8,471 nucleotides of DNA from an uncultured Mucispirillum sp. (GCA_910586745.1 CAJUJZ010000098.1:1-8471), one strand, 5' to 3'. Shown: positions 1 to 6,955, counted from the first letter of the stretch. Notes: a model not told the origin generated them from the letters alone. Numbers and translations are program-made.

Positions 1-540
1 TTGATATTCATCTGGTAATTGATTAGTGATATTCCTGATTTTTATAGAATTATTTGTTTTTTCTTTATCATCAATTTCACCAAATGGATAGAGTCTAGGC
101 AACCCAAGATATATTGTTGCAAGAGTTTTTAAAGACATTTTTTTACCTTTTGGATATTTTAAGATTATTCTGTATCTTTTATGTTTTGATAATTCGCTAT
201 CAGTATTATGCCTTCTAAAGTCTAGATTTACATCATCAAAATATGTAATATTAAATAGTGGTCCATCAAAATTAGGTGCAGGGTTATTATATTTTTTATC
301 TCCTTTAGTTAAAGTTTCTATCTTTGGATTTGTGAGCATATTTATAGTATTTATTGTCGTAATAACTTTATCATTTGCTATATAATCTTTTTTTGGTGCT
401 TGAAAAGCGTTACTGCATAGATGTAAAATAGATGTTTTGCATGTTCCATTTGTTCCAGATATTATATTAATATTTTTTGTAAACTCTATATCTAAATCCT
501 TTAATTTTCTGTATTGATTGAAATGTATTTTTTTAATCAT
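1..540 (-). CDS. P-loop (AAA/ABC-type) ATPase, N-terminal part, runs off the window
   Basis: The first 180 codons of a gene that continues beyond base 1, with no stop in frame. The protein begins MIKKIHFNQYRKLKDLDIEF, the usual opening of RecF/SMC/OLD-like ATPases, in which a short beta-strand pair leads into the nucleotide-binding loop. The Walker A loop is at residues 29-36 (GTNGTCKT, bases 433-456); the usual second glycine before the lysine is a cysteine. A second recognisable stretch, YLGLPRLYPFGE, lies at residues 144-155. Walker B and the signature motif would lie outside the window. The start is well supported: AAAGGTGA at 547-554 lies six bases upstream. The gene starts 27 bp after the hsdS stop on the same strand, so it is probably co-transcribed with the R-M genes. 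ATPases of this kind are often accessory genes of defence loci, but its actual job cannot be told from this part. Confidence 0.8.
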   Translation of the reverse strand, partial: MIKKIHFNQYRKLKDLDIEFTKNINIISGTNGTCKTSILHLCSNAFQAPKKDYIANDKVITTINTINMLTNPKIETLTKGDKKYNNPAPNFDGPLFNITYFDDVNLDFRRHNTDSELSKHKRYRIILKYPKGKKMSLKTLATIYLGLPRLYPFGEIDDKEKTNNSIKIRNITNQLPDEYQ

Positions 541-567
541 ATCTCATCACCTTTGTTATTTTTCATA

Positions 568-2040
568 TTATATAATATCTTTTAATTTATTGCAATAGGT
601 TAAGAGTTCGTCAACTTTTTTGACAATTCTTTCCTGCTCTTTAAGTGGTGGCAGTGGAAAAATCAAAATATTCATATCATTTGAGTTTATTGCAGGATAG
701 CTTGTGCCTCTTACAGCTTTATTTATTTGGAAAGAAAGCAATTCTGTATAGAATAAGTGATATAAAAATTTAGAATCTACAATATTATATGGAGTTAAAA
801 CAGCAAACCCTGTTGATACAATCATATCTTCTGAATTGAAATCTATATGTGCAAAACCTTTTAAATTTGGTCTAACTGTTGCAATAATAACATCATTTTT
901 TTTAATAATTCGTCTAGCTCGTGATGGTGAATTTTTAAATATTATATTATTATCTGGTATATTTATTTGTCCAGTTTTAACAGCAGATAAATCAATATAT
1001 TTAAAACTATAATTAGGATTTGTATCATTTTTGAGAGTATTTTTGTTAATTTCGCACACTTCCCCAAGTCTGACCCACTTCCAGTTTTCAGGTATATCAT
1101 AAGGTATTTCATCATCAGTAACAGGTGGTAGTGGTTTGTCTTTTTTTATTTGACCTTGGTTTATTAAATTTTCTTTTTCTTTTATAATTTTATCATAAAG
1201 CAGGCTTGCAGGTTCATCGTGAATATTCTGCGGAACTAATTTTCCTTCTACTGCATATTGTAAAATAGATTTTGGTAAAGTATCTGCAAAATGTTTATCT
1301 AATGCTGATAACTTTTCTTCTTCCTGCTCTAATTTATCACATAAAGCCATAAGCTCATCAACTTTTTTAACAATTCTTTCCTGCTCTTTAAGTGGTGGCA
1401 GTGGAATAGAAAAATTCTTTATAGATTTTAATGAGACATTTTGGATAGTTGAACCAGTAGAGTATTGTTTCGTGTATGTATAGAAATAGTTAGATTTTAT
1501 TATATATTTAATATAATTCATATCAATATCACTTAATAGATTAAAAAAACATGCACTTTTACCTAATATAATTTTTTCCATATTATAAAATGCAATATTT
1601 CCAATGGTTCCATTGATTGATATGAGAATTGTGCGTTTGGTTAATGGTTTTTTATATTTATTATATTCATCAATATTAACTTTTTTAGTTTTATTGTTTA
1701 TAACAATTTTTCCATTTAGATTATTGCCATTAATAAAGTAATATTCTCCATGTATTTCGTCATAGTTTGGTGTTCCATGAATACCATCTCCTAATATAGA
1801 AACGACTTCCCCTAGTCTAACCCATTTCCAGTTACTAGGTATATCATAAGGTATTTCATCATCAGTAATAGGCGGTAGTGGTTTTTCTTTTTTTATTTTT
1901 CCTTGTTTTATTAAATTTTCTTTTTCTTTTATAATTTTATCATAAAGTATGCTTGCAGGCTCATCCTGAATATCCTGCTGCACTAATTTTCCTTCTACTG
2001 CATACTGTAAAATAGATTTTCTTAAATTTTTTATATTCAT
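568..2040 (-). CDS. hsdS: Type I restriction-modification specificity subunit HsdS (two TRDs)
   Basis: HsdS chooses the bipartite DNA target for the HsdM2S methyltransferase and the full R2M2S1 complex. The 490-residue protein has the classic duplicated layout: a conserved segment (about residues 8-79, with SILQYAVEGKLV, IPYDIP and NWKWVRLGEV), recognition domain 1 (about 79-211), a conserved helix (PLPPLKEQERIVKKVDEL), a linker rich in charged residues (LEQEEEKLSALDKHF), a second copy of the conserved segment (257-328), recognition domain 2 (328-460) and a second PLPPLKEQERIVKKVDEL helix at the end. The two recognition domains are unlike each other, so the target should be asymmetric. The start at 2040 is chosen over an ATG eight codons upstream (2064) because only 2040 has a ribosome binding site (AGGAAA, 2044-2049). 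It is separated from hsdM by 142 bp and followed by the ATPase gene after 27 bp. No frameshift or stop is seen. Confidence 0.93.
   Translation of the reverse strand: MNIKNLRKSILQYAVEGKLVQQDIQDEPASILYDKIIKEKENLIKQGKIKKEKPLPPITDDEIPYDIPSNWKWVRLGEVVSILGDGIHGTPNYDEIHGEYYFINGNNLNGKIVINNKTKKVNIDEYNKYKKPLTKRTILISINGTIGNIAFYNMEKIILGKSACFFNLLSDIDMNYIKYIIKSNYFYTYTKQYSTGSTIQNVSLKSIKNFSIPLPPLKEQERIVKKVDELMALCDKLEQEEEKLSALDKHFADTLPKSILQYAVEGKLVPQNIHDEPASLLYDKIIKEKENLINQGQIKKDKPLPPVTDDEIPYDIPENWKWVRLGEVCEINKNTLKNDTNPNYSFKYIDLSAVKTGQINIPDNNIIFKNSPSRARRIIKKNDVIIATVRPNLKGFAHIDFNSEDMIVSTGFAVLTPYNIVDSKFLYHLFYTELLSFQINKAVRGTSYPAINSNDMNILIFPLPPLKEQERIVKKVDELLTYCNKLKDII
605..659 (-). repeat. Direct repeat B, copy 2 (distal HsdS conserved helix)
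   Basis: This segment encodes the terminal PLPPLKEQERIVKKVDEL helix of HsdS. It is nearly identical to bases 1352-1406, with a constant offset of 747 bp and no indels. It marks the downstream boundary of recognition domain 2. Confidence 0.85.
1058..1273 (-). repeat. Direct repeat A, copy 2 (central HsdS conserved segment)
   Basis: This is the 216-bp segment encoding KSILQYAVEGKLV through WVRLGEV in the middle of HsdS. It matches 1805-2020 at an exact 747-bp offset without indels; by eye there are about 20 mismatches, roughly 90% identity. It separates the two recognition domains. Confidence 0.88.
1352..1406 (-). repeat. Direct repeat B, copy 1 (central HsdS conserved helix)
   Basis: This is the partner of 605-659 and encodes the PLPPLKEQERIVKKVDEL helix that ends recognition domain 1. 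The offset to its partner is again 747 bp, so both recognition-domain segments (660-1057 and 1407-1804) are exactly 398 bp long. Confidence 0.85.
1805..2020 (-). repeat. Direct repeat A, copy 1 (N-terminal HsdS conserved segment)
   Basis: This is the partner of 1058-1273. It encodes the N-terminal conserved segment of HsdS, and recognition domain 1 begins directly after it on the minus strand. Confidence 0.88.
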
Positions 2041-2043
2041 ATT

Positions 2044-2049
2044 TTTCCT
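2044..2049 (-). promoter_or_regulatory. Ribosome binding site deciding the hsdS start
   Basis: AGGAAA (minus strand) lies just upstream of the ATG at 2040. The longer in-frame ATG at 2064 is preceded by CACAGCATAA, which has no purine-rich match, so translation most likely starts at 2040. Confidence 0.7.
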
Positions 2050-2055
2050 GCTGTA

Positions 2056-2083
2056 TTTATACATTTATGCTGTGTGATTTCAA
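2056..2083 (-). promoter_or_regulatory. Possible sigma-70 promoter for hsdS
   Basis: On the minus strand TTGAAA (2078-2083) and TATAAA (2056-2061) are separated by 16 bp, each one base off the consensus. They lie in the 142-bp gap between hsdM and hsdS. A transcript from here would have only a roughly 10-base leader that just includes the AGGAAA site. In AT-rich DNA such matches arise by chance, so this is a candidate only. Confidence 0.33.
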
Positions 2084-2150
2084 TAATAAGATTTCAGACT
2101 ATTCACATTCTTTTACAGTGACAACAAGTGTCATTTTGAGCATGTGTAAA

Positions 2151-2180
2151 CAGGCGAAAAATCTTGTTATTTTTGCCCTG
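2151..2180 (-). terminator. Hairpin just after hsdM (possible weak terminator or attenuator)
   Basis: Two bases after the hsdM stop, the minus strand reads CAGGGCAAAAAT, a six-base loop, then ATTTTTCGCCTG. The arms pair at 10 of 12 positions, with two mismatches next to the GC-rich base of the stem. Only TTT follows, so it is not a strong intrinsic terminator. It may instead reduce readthrough into hsdS or protect the hsdM transcript end. Its position directly after a stop codon argues against chance. Confidence 0.4.
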
Positions 2181-2182
2181 CT

Positions 2183-3622
2183 TTAATCATTATTTTTTTG
2201 CATTGTTGTAATAATATCATTTAAAAGATTATCAATATTTTCTGATATTTCTTTTCTTGTATTTATATAGTTATTCATAAAATCATAAGGGTTTAATATT
2301 TCTTCTTCCTCATGTGGAAATCCGCAGAAATCAAGGTTATAATTATTTGCAATAATTTCATCTATGCTTATAAGTTTTGATACATCACTTATCTCTCTAT
2401 TATTCCACCATGCACGCACTGGGTCAAAATGAATATCAAGCATAGGGCGAGTTTTAGAAAAATGTTTATATCCTTCTGGCATTTCAAGCCTGTAATACCA
2501 AATATTTTCTGTTTTTTTGCCTTTTTCAAAAAATAAAAGGTTAGTGTTAATATTTGTATAAGGTGCAAAAACATCATTAGGAAGTCTTATAATAGTATGC
2601 AGGCTGCACTCTTCTAAAAGTTTCTTTTTTATATTCGTTTTTACATTACCGCCAAATAAAAAACCATCTGGCAGGACAAGGCCGCATCTGCCATTTTCTT
2701 TTAATAAATACATAATATGCACCATAAATAAATCGGCAGTTTCTTTTGACCTTAAGTTACTTGGCACAGAGCTTGTAACTGCATCTTCTTCAGCTCCGCC
2801 AAAAGGTGGGTTTGTAACAATAATATCCACTAAATCGTTATCATTATAATCTGCAACAGGGGTGCGCAGTATATTATCGTTTATAATATTTGGCACATCT
2901 ATATTATGCAGTATTAAGTTTGTAACACATAATATATGTGGATATGGTTTTTTCTCTATACCTTTAATATTTGTTTGTAGCAGTTTATAATCTTCCTGTG
3001 ATTTTAATATATATCTATCTATTACACTTGTTAAAAAACCGCCTGTTCCACATGCAGGGTCCAGCACTTTTTCATGAATTTTAGGGTCTATCATTTCCAC
3101 TATAAATTTAGTAACAGGGCGGGGTGTATAAAATTCTCCAGATTTACCTGCACTTTGCAGGTCTTTAAGCATTGTTTCATATATATCATTAAATAAATGG
3201 AAATCAGGCATAGCAGTAAAATCAAGCTCTTTATTTAATTTATTAATAACCTGTCTAAGTAATGTGCCAGATTTCATATAATTTATAACATCATTTATAG
3301 TAGTTTTTAAAAGCCATTTGCGTTTTGTGATATCTTGATAAGTTTCAAGGGCTTTAATATCATCAAACATATGCTCAATAAATTTTAAAAGCTCATCGCC
3401 AGTAATACCTTCATCATTAGCTGCCCAGTTACGCCATTGATAGATTTTTGGCATAACAGGTTTATAGTCATCTTCTAAAAGTTCCCATTCCTGCTCTTTA
3501 TAATCAAAAGCTTTTAAAAATAAAAGCCATGCAATCTGTCCTATATATTGAGCATCGCCATTTATACCTTCATCCATTCGCATTATATCTTTTAACGCTT
3601 TTGTTAAGCCTGATATTGCCAT
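2183..3622 (-). CDS. hsdM: Type I DNA adenine methyltransferase subunit HsdM
   Basis: HsdM transfers a methyl group from S-adenosylmethionine to adenine in the target chosen by HsdS. The 479-residue protein has the usual order of parts: an N-terminal helical domain (about 1-150, with GDAQYIGQIAWLLFLKAFD), then GEFYTPRPV (162-170), the SAM-binding motif DPACGTGGF (188-196) and the catalytic NPPF motif (271-274). These are the gamma-class N6-adenine features, and the length matches the EcoAI/EcoEI type. It starts nine bases after the end of hsdR. Its ribosome binding site (AAGGGG) overlaps the hsdR stop codon, so translation was presumably coupled to HsdR. No defect is visible, so it is probably still active with HsdS although hsdR is interrupted. 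Polar effects of the hsdR stop codons on its expression are possible. Confidence 0.96.
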   Translation of the reverse strand: MAISGLTKALKDIMRMDEGINGDAQYIGQIAWLLFLKAFDYKEQEWELLEDDYKPVMPKIYQWRNWAANDEGITGDELLKFIEHMFDDIKALETYQDITKRKWLLKTTINDVINYMKSGTLLRQVINKLNKELDFTAMPDFHLFNDIYETMLKDLQSAGKSGEFYTPRPVTKFIVEMIDPKIHEKVLDPACGTGGFLTSVIDRYILKSQEDYKLLQTNIKGIEKKPYPHILCVTNLILHNIDVPNIINDNILRTPVADYNDNDLVDIIVTNPPFGGAEEDAVTSSVPSNLRSKETADLFMVHIMYLLKENGRCGLVLPDGFLFGGNVKTNIKKKLLEECSLHTIIRLPNDVFAPYTNINTNLLFFEKGKKTENIWYYRLEMPEGYKHFSKTRPMLDIHFDPVRAWWNNREISDVSKLISIDEIIANNYNLDFCGFPHEEEEILNPYDFMNNYINTRKEISENIDNLLNDIITTMQKNND

Positions 3623-3880
3623 TTTTACCCCTTATGCTGCATAAATTTCATTTTCCAGCTCTTTTATAATATTTTCAAAATTTTTTCTACCATTAAATAT
3701 TCTATTTAATATATACATTGGGCTGCCTATTTTATTTACTGGCTCCAGTTTTAATATATCTATCGTTTCTAAATTTATTATGTCAGTTTCTGCATATTTA
3801 TCAAGAAGTGCATTTATAACTTCCTGCACTTTCATCCCATATTTTGCAAAATAGTTTCGTTTTTTTACATTTGCTATACG

Positions 3881-3883
3881 CTA
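3881..3883 (-). other. Second premature stop (TAG) in hsdR
   Basis: The stop follows PPLTKK, and the frame resumes with RIANVKKRNYFAKYG, the familiar HsdR C-terminal region. From recall of the family, the position is usually glutamate (LTRRER-type sequence). A single G-to-T change, GAG to TAG, would explain it. It removes the last 82 residues. Confidence 0.85.
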
Positions 3884-5569
3884 TTTTTTAGTCAGCGGCG
3901 GTTTATCATAAGCTATATGGCAGAGCATATCAAAAGGGTCTAAATCTTTTTTTGTGTTTGCCTTTAATTCTTCTATAAATATACCAGCTTTTTCCATTTC
4001 ATCTATTATTATAGATTTTTTCTCTGCACCGTTCCAAGCCTGTAAAAAATTATCAAGAGTAGCATATTTATTTTTTATATTTTTTCTTGTATAATCTTTA
4101 AAAGATTCTGTTATAAGTTTGCCATTATAGTCTAAATATTTTACTAAATCTTTTAAAACTGATACTTCCACATTATCAACATAATATTTTTTTGGCTCAT
4201 TACTTGTAAGGGGCAGGGAAGTGTCTGGTTTTTTCTCATTTTCTTCTTTTTCTGCTGTTTCTGCTGTGTTTACATCTTCATTACAAAAGTCATACTCTTT
4301 GTTTTTTTTAGTTATATTATATTCTTCACTCTGCAGCGGTTCACCGTCAAAAGCATTATCAGCAAAAAGCCGTGTAACATTTCTAAAATCAATTATAGTA
4401 AAATACAGCTTGTTTTTTTCTTCCACAAGTCTTGTGCCCCTGCCTATAATCTGCTTAAATTCTATTATACTGTTTATATTACTGTCTATTACTATAAACT
4501 CTACAGTTTTAGTATCAACACCAGTAGATAAAAGTTTAGATGTGGTGACTAAAACTGGATAGCTTGAGTTTTTATTGCAAAAGTTTTCTATCTGGTTTTT
4601 TCCTTCTTCATTATCACTTGTTATCTGCATAACATATTTATCATTAATTTTGACCATATCTGCATTTTCATTAACAAGAGCCTGACGCATAAAGGCGGCA
4701 TGTTCTTGGTTTACACAGAAAAATATTGTTTTTGACATCCGCTTATTATGAGCTTTTAAGTAGTCTGATACATATTTTGCAACAGTTTCTGTTCGCTTGC
4801 CTAAAAATAGTGTTCTGTCAAAATCTTTATTGTTATATTCTCTATCTTCTATTAAGTTACCATATTTATCTTTTTGGTTGCGTTCTGGGCGAAAGCCTTC
4901 CACATCTTTATCTAATATTACGCGTATTACTTTATATGGTGCCAGAAAACCATCTTCTATACCCTGCTTTAAAGAGTATGTATATACTGGCTCTCCAAAG
5001 TATGAAATATTAGATACTTCTTTATTTTCTTTTGGTGTGGCAGTCAGACCAATTTGAGAAGCACTGTCAAAATATTCTAATACTTCTCGCCACTGGCTGT
5101 CTTCACTGGCACTGCCCCTGTGGCACTCATCAACTATTACTAAATCAAAAAAGTCTTTGCTAAACTGTTTAAATATATTTTTTGTATCATTCTGCCCAGT
5201 AATACTTTGATATAATGCTAAATATATCTGGTAAGATTTATCAACCTTTCTATTTGTTACAATAGTCATATTTTCTTTAAATGGAGAAAAATCACCAGTG
5301 TAAGTCTGGTTACGCAAAGCTTCTCTGTCTGCTAAAAATAGTATCCTTTTTTTAATGCCTGCAATCCACAGCCGCCATGCAATTTGAAAAGCTACATAAG
5401 TTTTGCCTGTGCCTGTTGCCATTACTAGAAAAACTCTTTTTTCTCCATTAATTATGGCATTATATGTATTATTAATAGCATTAAGCTGGTAATATCTAGG
5501 GATTTTATCATTTTCAGTATAATATGATGAGCTTAACTGTTTTTCTTTTGCACTGTCTATATTATTATA

Positions 5570-5572
5570 TTA
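5570..5572 (-). other. First premature stop (TAA) in hsdR
   Basis: The stop follows LMDIYK at the end of the nuclease domain. The same frame continues for 49 codons (YNNIDSAKEKQ, then KIPRYYQLNAIN) into Walker A. One base change from AAA or GAA would create it. It separates the nuclease from the whole motor. Confidence 0.88.
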
Positions 5573-6016
5573 TTTATATATATCCATAAGTTTATCAGGG
5601 GATGGAAAATCTAAAAGGCTGATTTCTTTTTCTATTTTTTCATTTTCACCAGAGTATTTATTATGGAAAATAAACCCATCACCATTTGATGAAAATATAA
5701 ATGGAATATTAAGCATATCTGCATATCCTAAAGCCTGCTGCATTCCATCTGATATTTTATGCTTATTATCTTTTGCTTCAATTACTGCAATAGGTGTATG
5801 AAAATTATAAAACAGCACATAATCTGCCCGTTTAATAGTATTGGTATCACGGATACATGTATTATGTCTTGCAATAACTCTGCCTGCAGTAAGCTGGTAT
5901 TCTTCTCTTATCTGGTGTTCCTGCCAGCCTGCATTTTTAACAGCAGGTGTGATATATCTTGTGCGAATTTCCTGTTCTGTAAGCTCTTTTTTATCCATAA
6001 TATCACCTTGATATAT

Positions 6017-6043
6017 ATTATAAAAGTATATTCAAAATGTAAA
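6017..6043 (-). promoter_or_regulatory. Probable promoter of the hsdR-hsdM-hsdS operon
   Basis: On the minus strand TTTACA (6038-6043) lies 15 bp upstream of a perfect TATAAT (6017-6022), shortly before the AAGGTGAT ribosome binding site and the hsdR ATG. The spacer is shorter than the ideal 17 bp. The predicted leader is about 12 bases. Confidence 0.45.
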
Positions 6044-6116
6044 GATAAATTGCATACACAAATACTAAAACAAATATTTTTGCTGTTTTTAACAGTGTCT
6101 GCGTTAAGTCTTCCAT
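6018..6116 (-). CDS. Possible 32-residue hydrophobic membrane peptide
   Basis: A small ORF starts 19 bases after the stop of the nuclease gene and ends inside the proposed hsdR promoter. It encodes a short polar start (MEDLTQTLLKTAK) followed by about 19 hydrophobic residues, the outline of a single-span membrane microprotein. A longer version of the same frame from 6203 overlaps the end of the nuclease gene and is less likely. No convincing ribosome binding site precedes the ATG at 6116, and AT-rich DNA often yields hydrophobic frames, so it may not be a gene. No family is recognised. Confidence 0.25.
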   Translation of the reverse strand: MEDLTQTLLKTAKIFVLVFVYAIYLYILNILL

Positions 6117-6135
6117 ATCATGATTATCATTAGAT

Positions 6136-6690
6136 TTATTTTTTATGTCTATACTCCCACGGAGCCTGTGGATTTTTATCTGCCCAAAGTCCTTTTTTTC
6201 CATTTTTAGCTGTTATTTGTGCAAATATCGTGTATAATGATTTATTATAGTGCATATAATTCCAAGCACAGCCGTTTTTTACCATTTCAAGATTAATATT
6301 TATATCACCGTCAAAGATTACTGCAACTGTTCTGCCGTATTTATCTGTGCTTTTATTTTTATCCCGCGGAATATAGGATATATTTTGATTTTGAATCAGT
6401 TTTTCAAGGCATAAGCGGGATTCTTCACCAAAGGGCTGTTTAAGCTCTGGGGCATCTATACCAAAAAGTCTTATTTTTATTTTTTTGTTATTATATGTGG
6501 TAACATTAACAGTATCGCCATCATGTATGGAGTTGATATGTTTAATCTTTATTTTGTCTATATCCGTAATCATAAAATCATACATTGTGTCGTTTATAAA
6601 TTCCCCTATTCCACCTATAATTGCGATAATGATAATTGCGACAACTGTTTTCGGTTTGAATTTAAAGCCTTTATGTTTATATTTTTTCAT
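6136..6690 (-). CDS. Membrane-anchored thermonuclease (staphylococcal nuclease-like, SNase family)
   Basis: This is a 184-residue SNase-family protein, expected to be a calcium-dependent phosphodiesterase that cleaves DNA and RNA. By comparison with Staphylococcus aureus nuclease, the key residues are all present: D59 in HDGDT (D21), R74, D79 and E82 in KIRLFGIDAPE (R35, D40, E43), and R120 in DKYGR (R87). The end, GLWADKNPQAPWEYR, is typical of bacterial members. Residues 1-14 are strongly basic and about 15-30 form one hydrophobic span, so the enzyme is probably anchored in the inner membrane with the catalytic domain in the periplasm. The ATG at 6690 has only a weak upstream match (GGTAAAG). 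It lies 137 bp upstream of hsdR on the same strand and diverges from the efflux gene. Its role may be nucleic-acid scavenging or degradation of incoming DNA. A functional link with the R-M genes is not shown. Confidence 0.92.
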   Translation of the reverse strand: MKKYKHKGFKFKPKTVVAIIIIAIIGGIGEFINDTMYDFMITDIDKIKIKHINSIHDGDTVNVTTYNNKKIKIRLFGIDAPELKQPFGEESRLCLEKLIQNQNISYIPRDKNKSTDKYGRTVAVIFDGDININLEMVKNGCAWNYMHYNKSLYTIFAQITAKNGKKGLWADKNPQAPWEYRHKK

Positions 6691-6897
6691 AACTTTACCA
6701 TATTATTCTTAACACATTAATCTTATTTGTTATTGAATTTCTAATTTTATCGCTTGCAAAAAGACTAATAAATACATTAATATCTTTTGAGCAATTCATA
6801 AGCTATATAGAACTTTAATAAATATAAAATGTCTTATTTATAATTGCAACTATTTTATGAAAGTATGCTGTCTGTGTGCATTATGTAATATAATGGA

Positions 6898-6926
6898 TTG
6901 ACAAATTCATGCAATTTATGTAATTT
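6898..6926 (+). promoter_or_regulatory. Candidate promoter of the TolC-type gene
   Basis: A perfect TTGACA (6898-6903) is followed after 17 bp by TAATTT (6921-6926), a poor -10 element. The -10 falls in a 9-bp tandem repeat (AATTTATG at 6913 and 6922). A perfect TATAAT at 6889-6894 is an alternative -10 but has no clear -35. The rest of the 265-bp divergent region (6691-6955) is featureless AT-rich sequence. Confidence 0.45.
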
Positions 6927-6955
6927 ATGAATTTCAGTTTTTATTAGGAGATAAT

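Larger units (their letters stand above)
3632..5998 (-). pseudogene. hsdR: Type I restriction subunit HsdR, interrupted by two in-frame stop codons
   Basis: HsdR supplies the nuclease and the DNA-translocating motor of type I R-M. Read through, this is one frame of 788 positions, the size of EcoEI-type HsdR. The nuclease domain comes first: D59 (RADY), E74 and K76 (IEAK), then QQALGYAD. After it come PRYYQLNAIN, Walker A ATGTGKT (194-200), DECH (290-293), TATP (319-322), LLSTGVDT (487-496 region), QIIGRGTR (516-523), an acidic linker (about 568-600) and a C-terminal EcoEI-like domain (PPLTKK, KKRNYFAKYG, ALLDKYA). TAA at position 143 and TAG at position 706 interrupt it with no frameshift. 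The apparent pieces would start at 5422, inside Walker A, and at 3835. Neither start has a ribosome binding site, so separate expression is unlikely. The true start at 5998 has a strong AAGGTGAT site (6002-6009). Everything but the two stops looks conserved, which suggests recent inactivation. Sequencing error and stop-codon readthrough remain alternatives. Confidence 0.9.

Noticed and set aside
605..2020. Invertible hsdS shufflon
   Set aside because: The repeats are direct, not inverted, and no recombinase or silent hsdS copy is present in the window.
2041..2064. hsdS start at the upstream ATG (2064), adding eight residues
   Set aside because: No ribosome binding site precedes it, the added residues match no HsdS start known to me, and the start at 2040 has AGGAAA.
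2389..2577. Minus-strand 62-codon ORF inside hsdM
   Set aside because: It lies out of frame within the well-conserved HsdM coding sequence.
3632..3835. Independent 67-codon gene between hsdR and hsdM, for example an antitoxin or regulator
   Set aside because: Its frame is the continuation of hsdR past a TAG. The 15 codons before its ATG and its own sequence read as the HsdR C-terminus, and the ATG has no usable ribosome binding site.
4221..5057. Plus-strand ORFs of 86-113 codons within hsdR
   Set aside because: They are antisense shadows of a conserved helicase frame. They have low-complexity hydrophobic or serine-rich translations and no family features.
3881..5998. Reassigned stop codons (TAA/TAG read as sense) in this organism
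   Set aside because: hsdS, hsdM, the nuclease and the TolC-type gene all end properly at TAA, and only hsdR has internal stops. General recoding is therefore unlikely.
6485..6720. Plus-strand ORFs opposite the nuclease start
   Set aside because: They are antisense to the SNase gene. Their hydrophobic character mirrors the AT-rich code of the membrane anchor.
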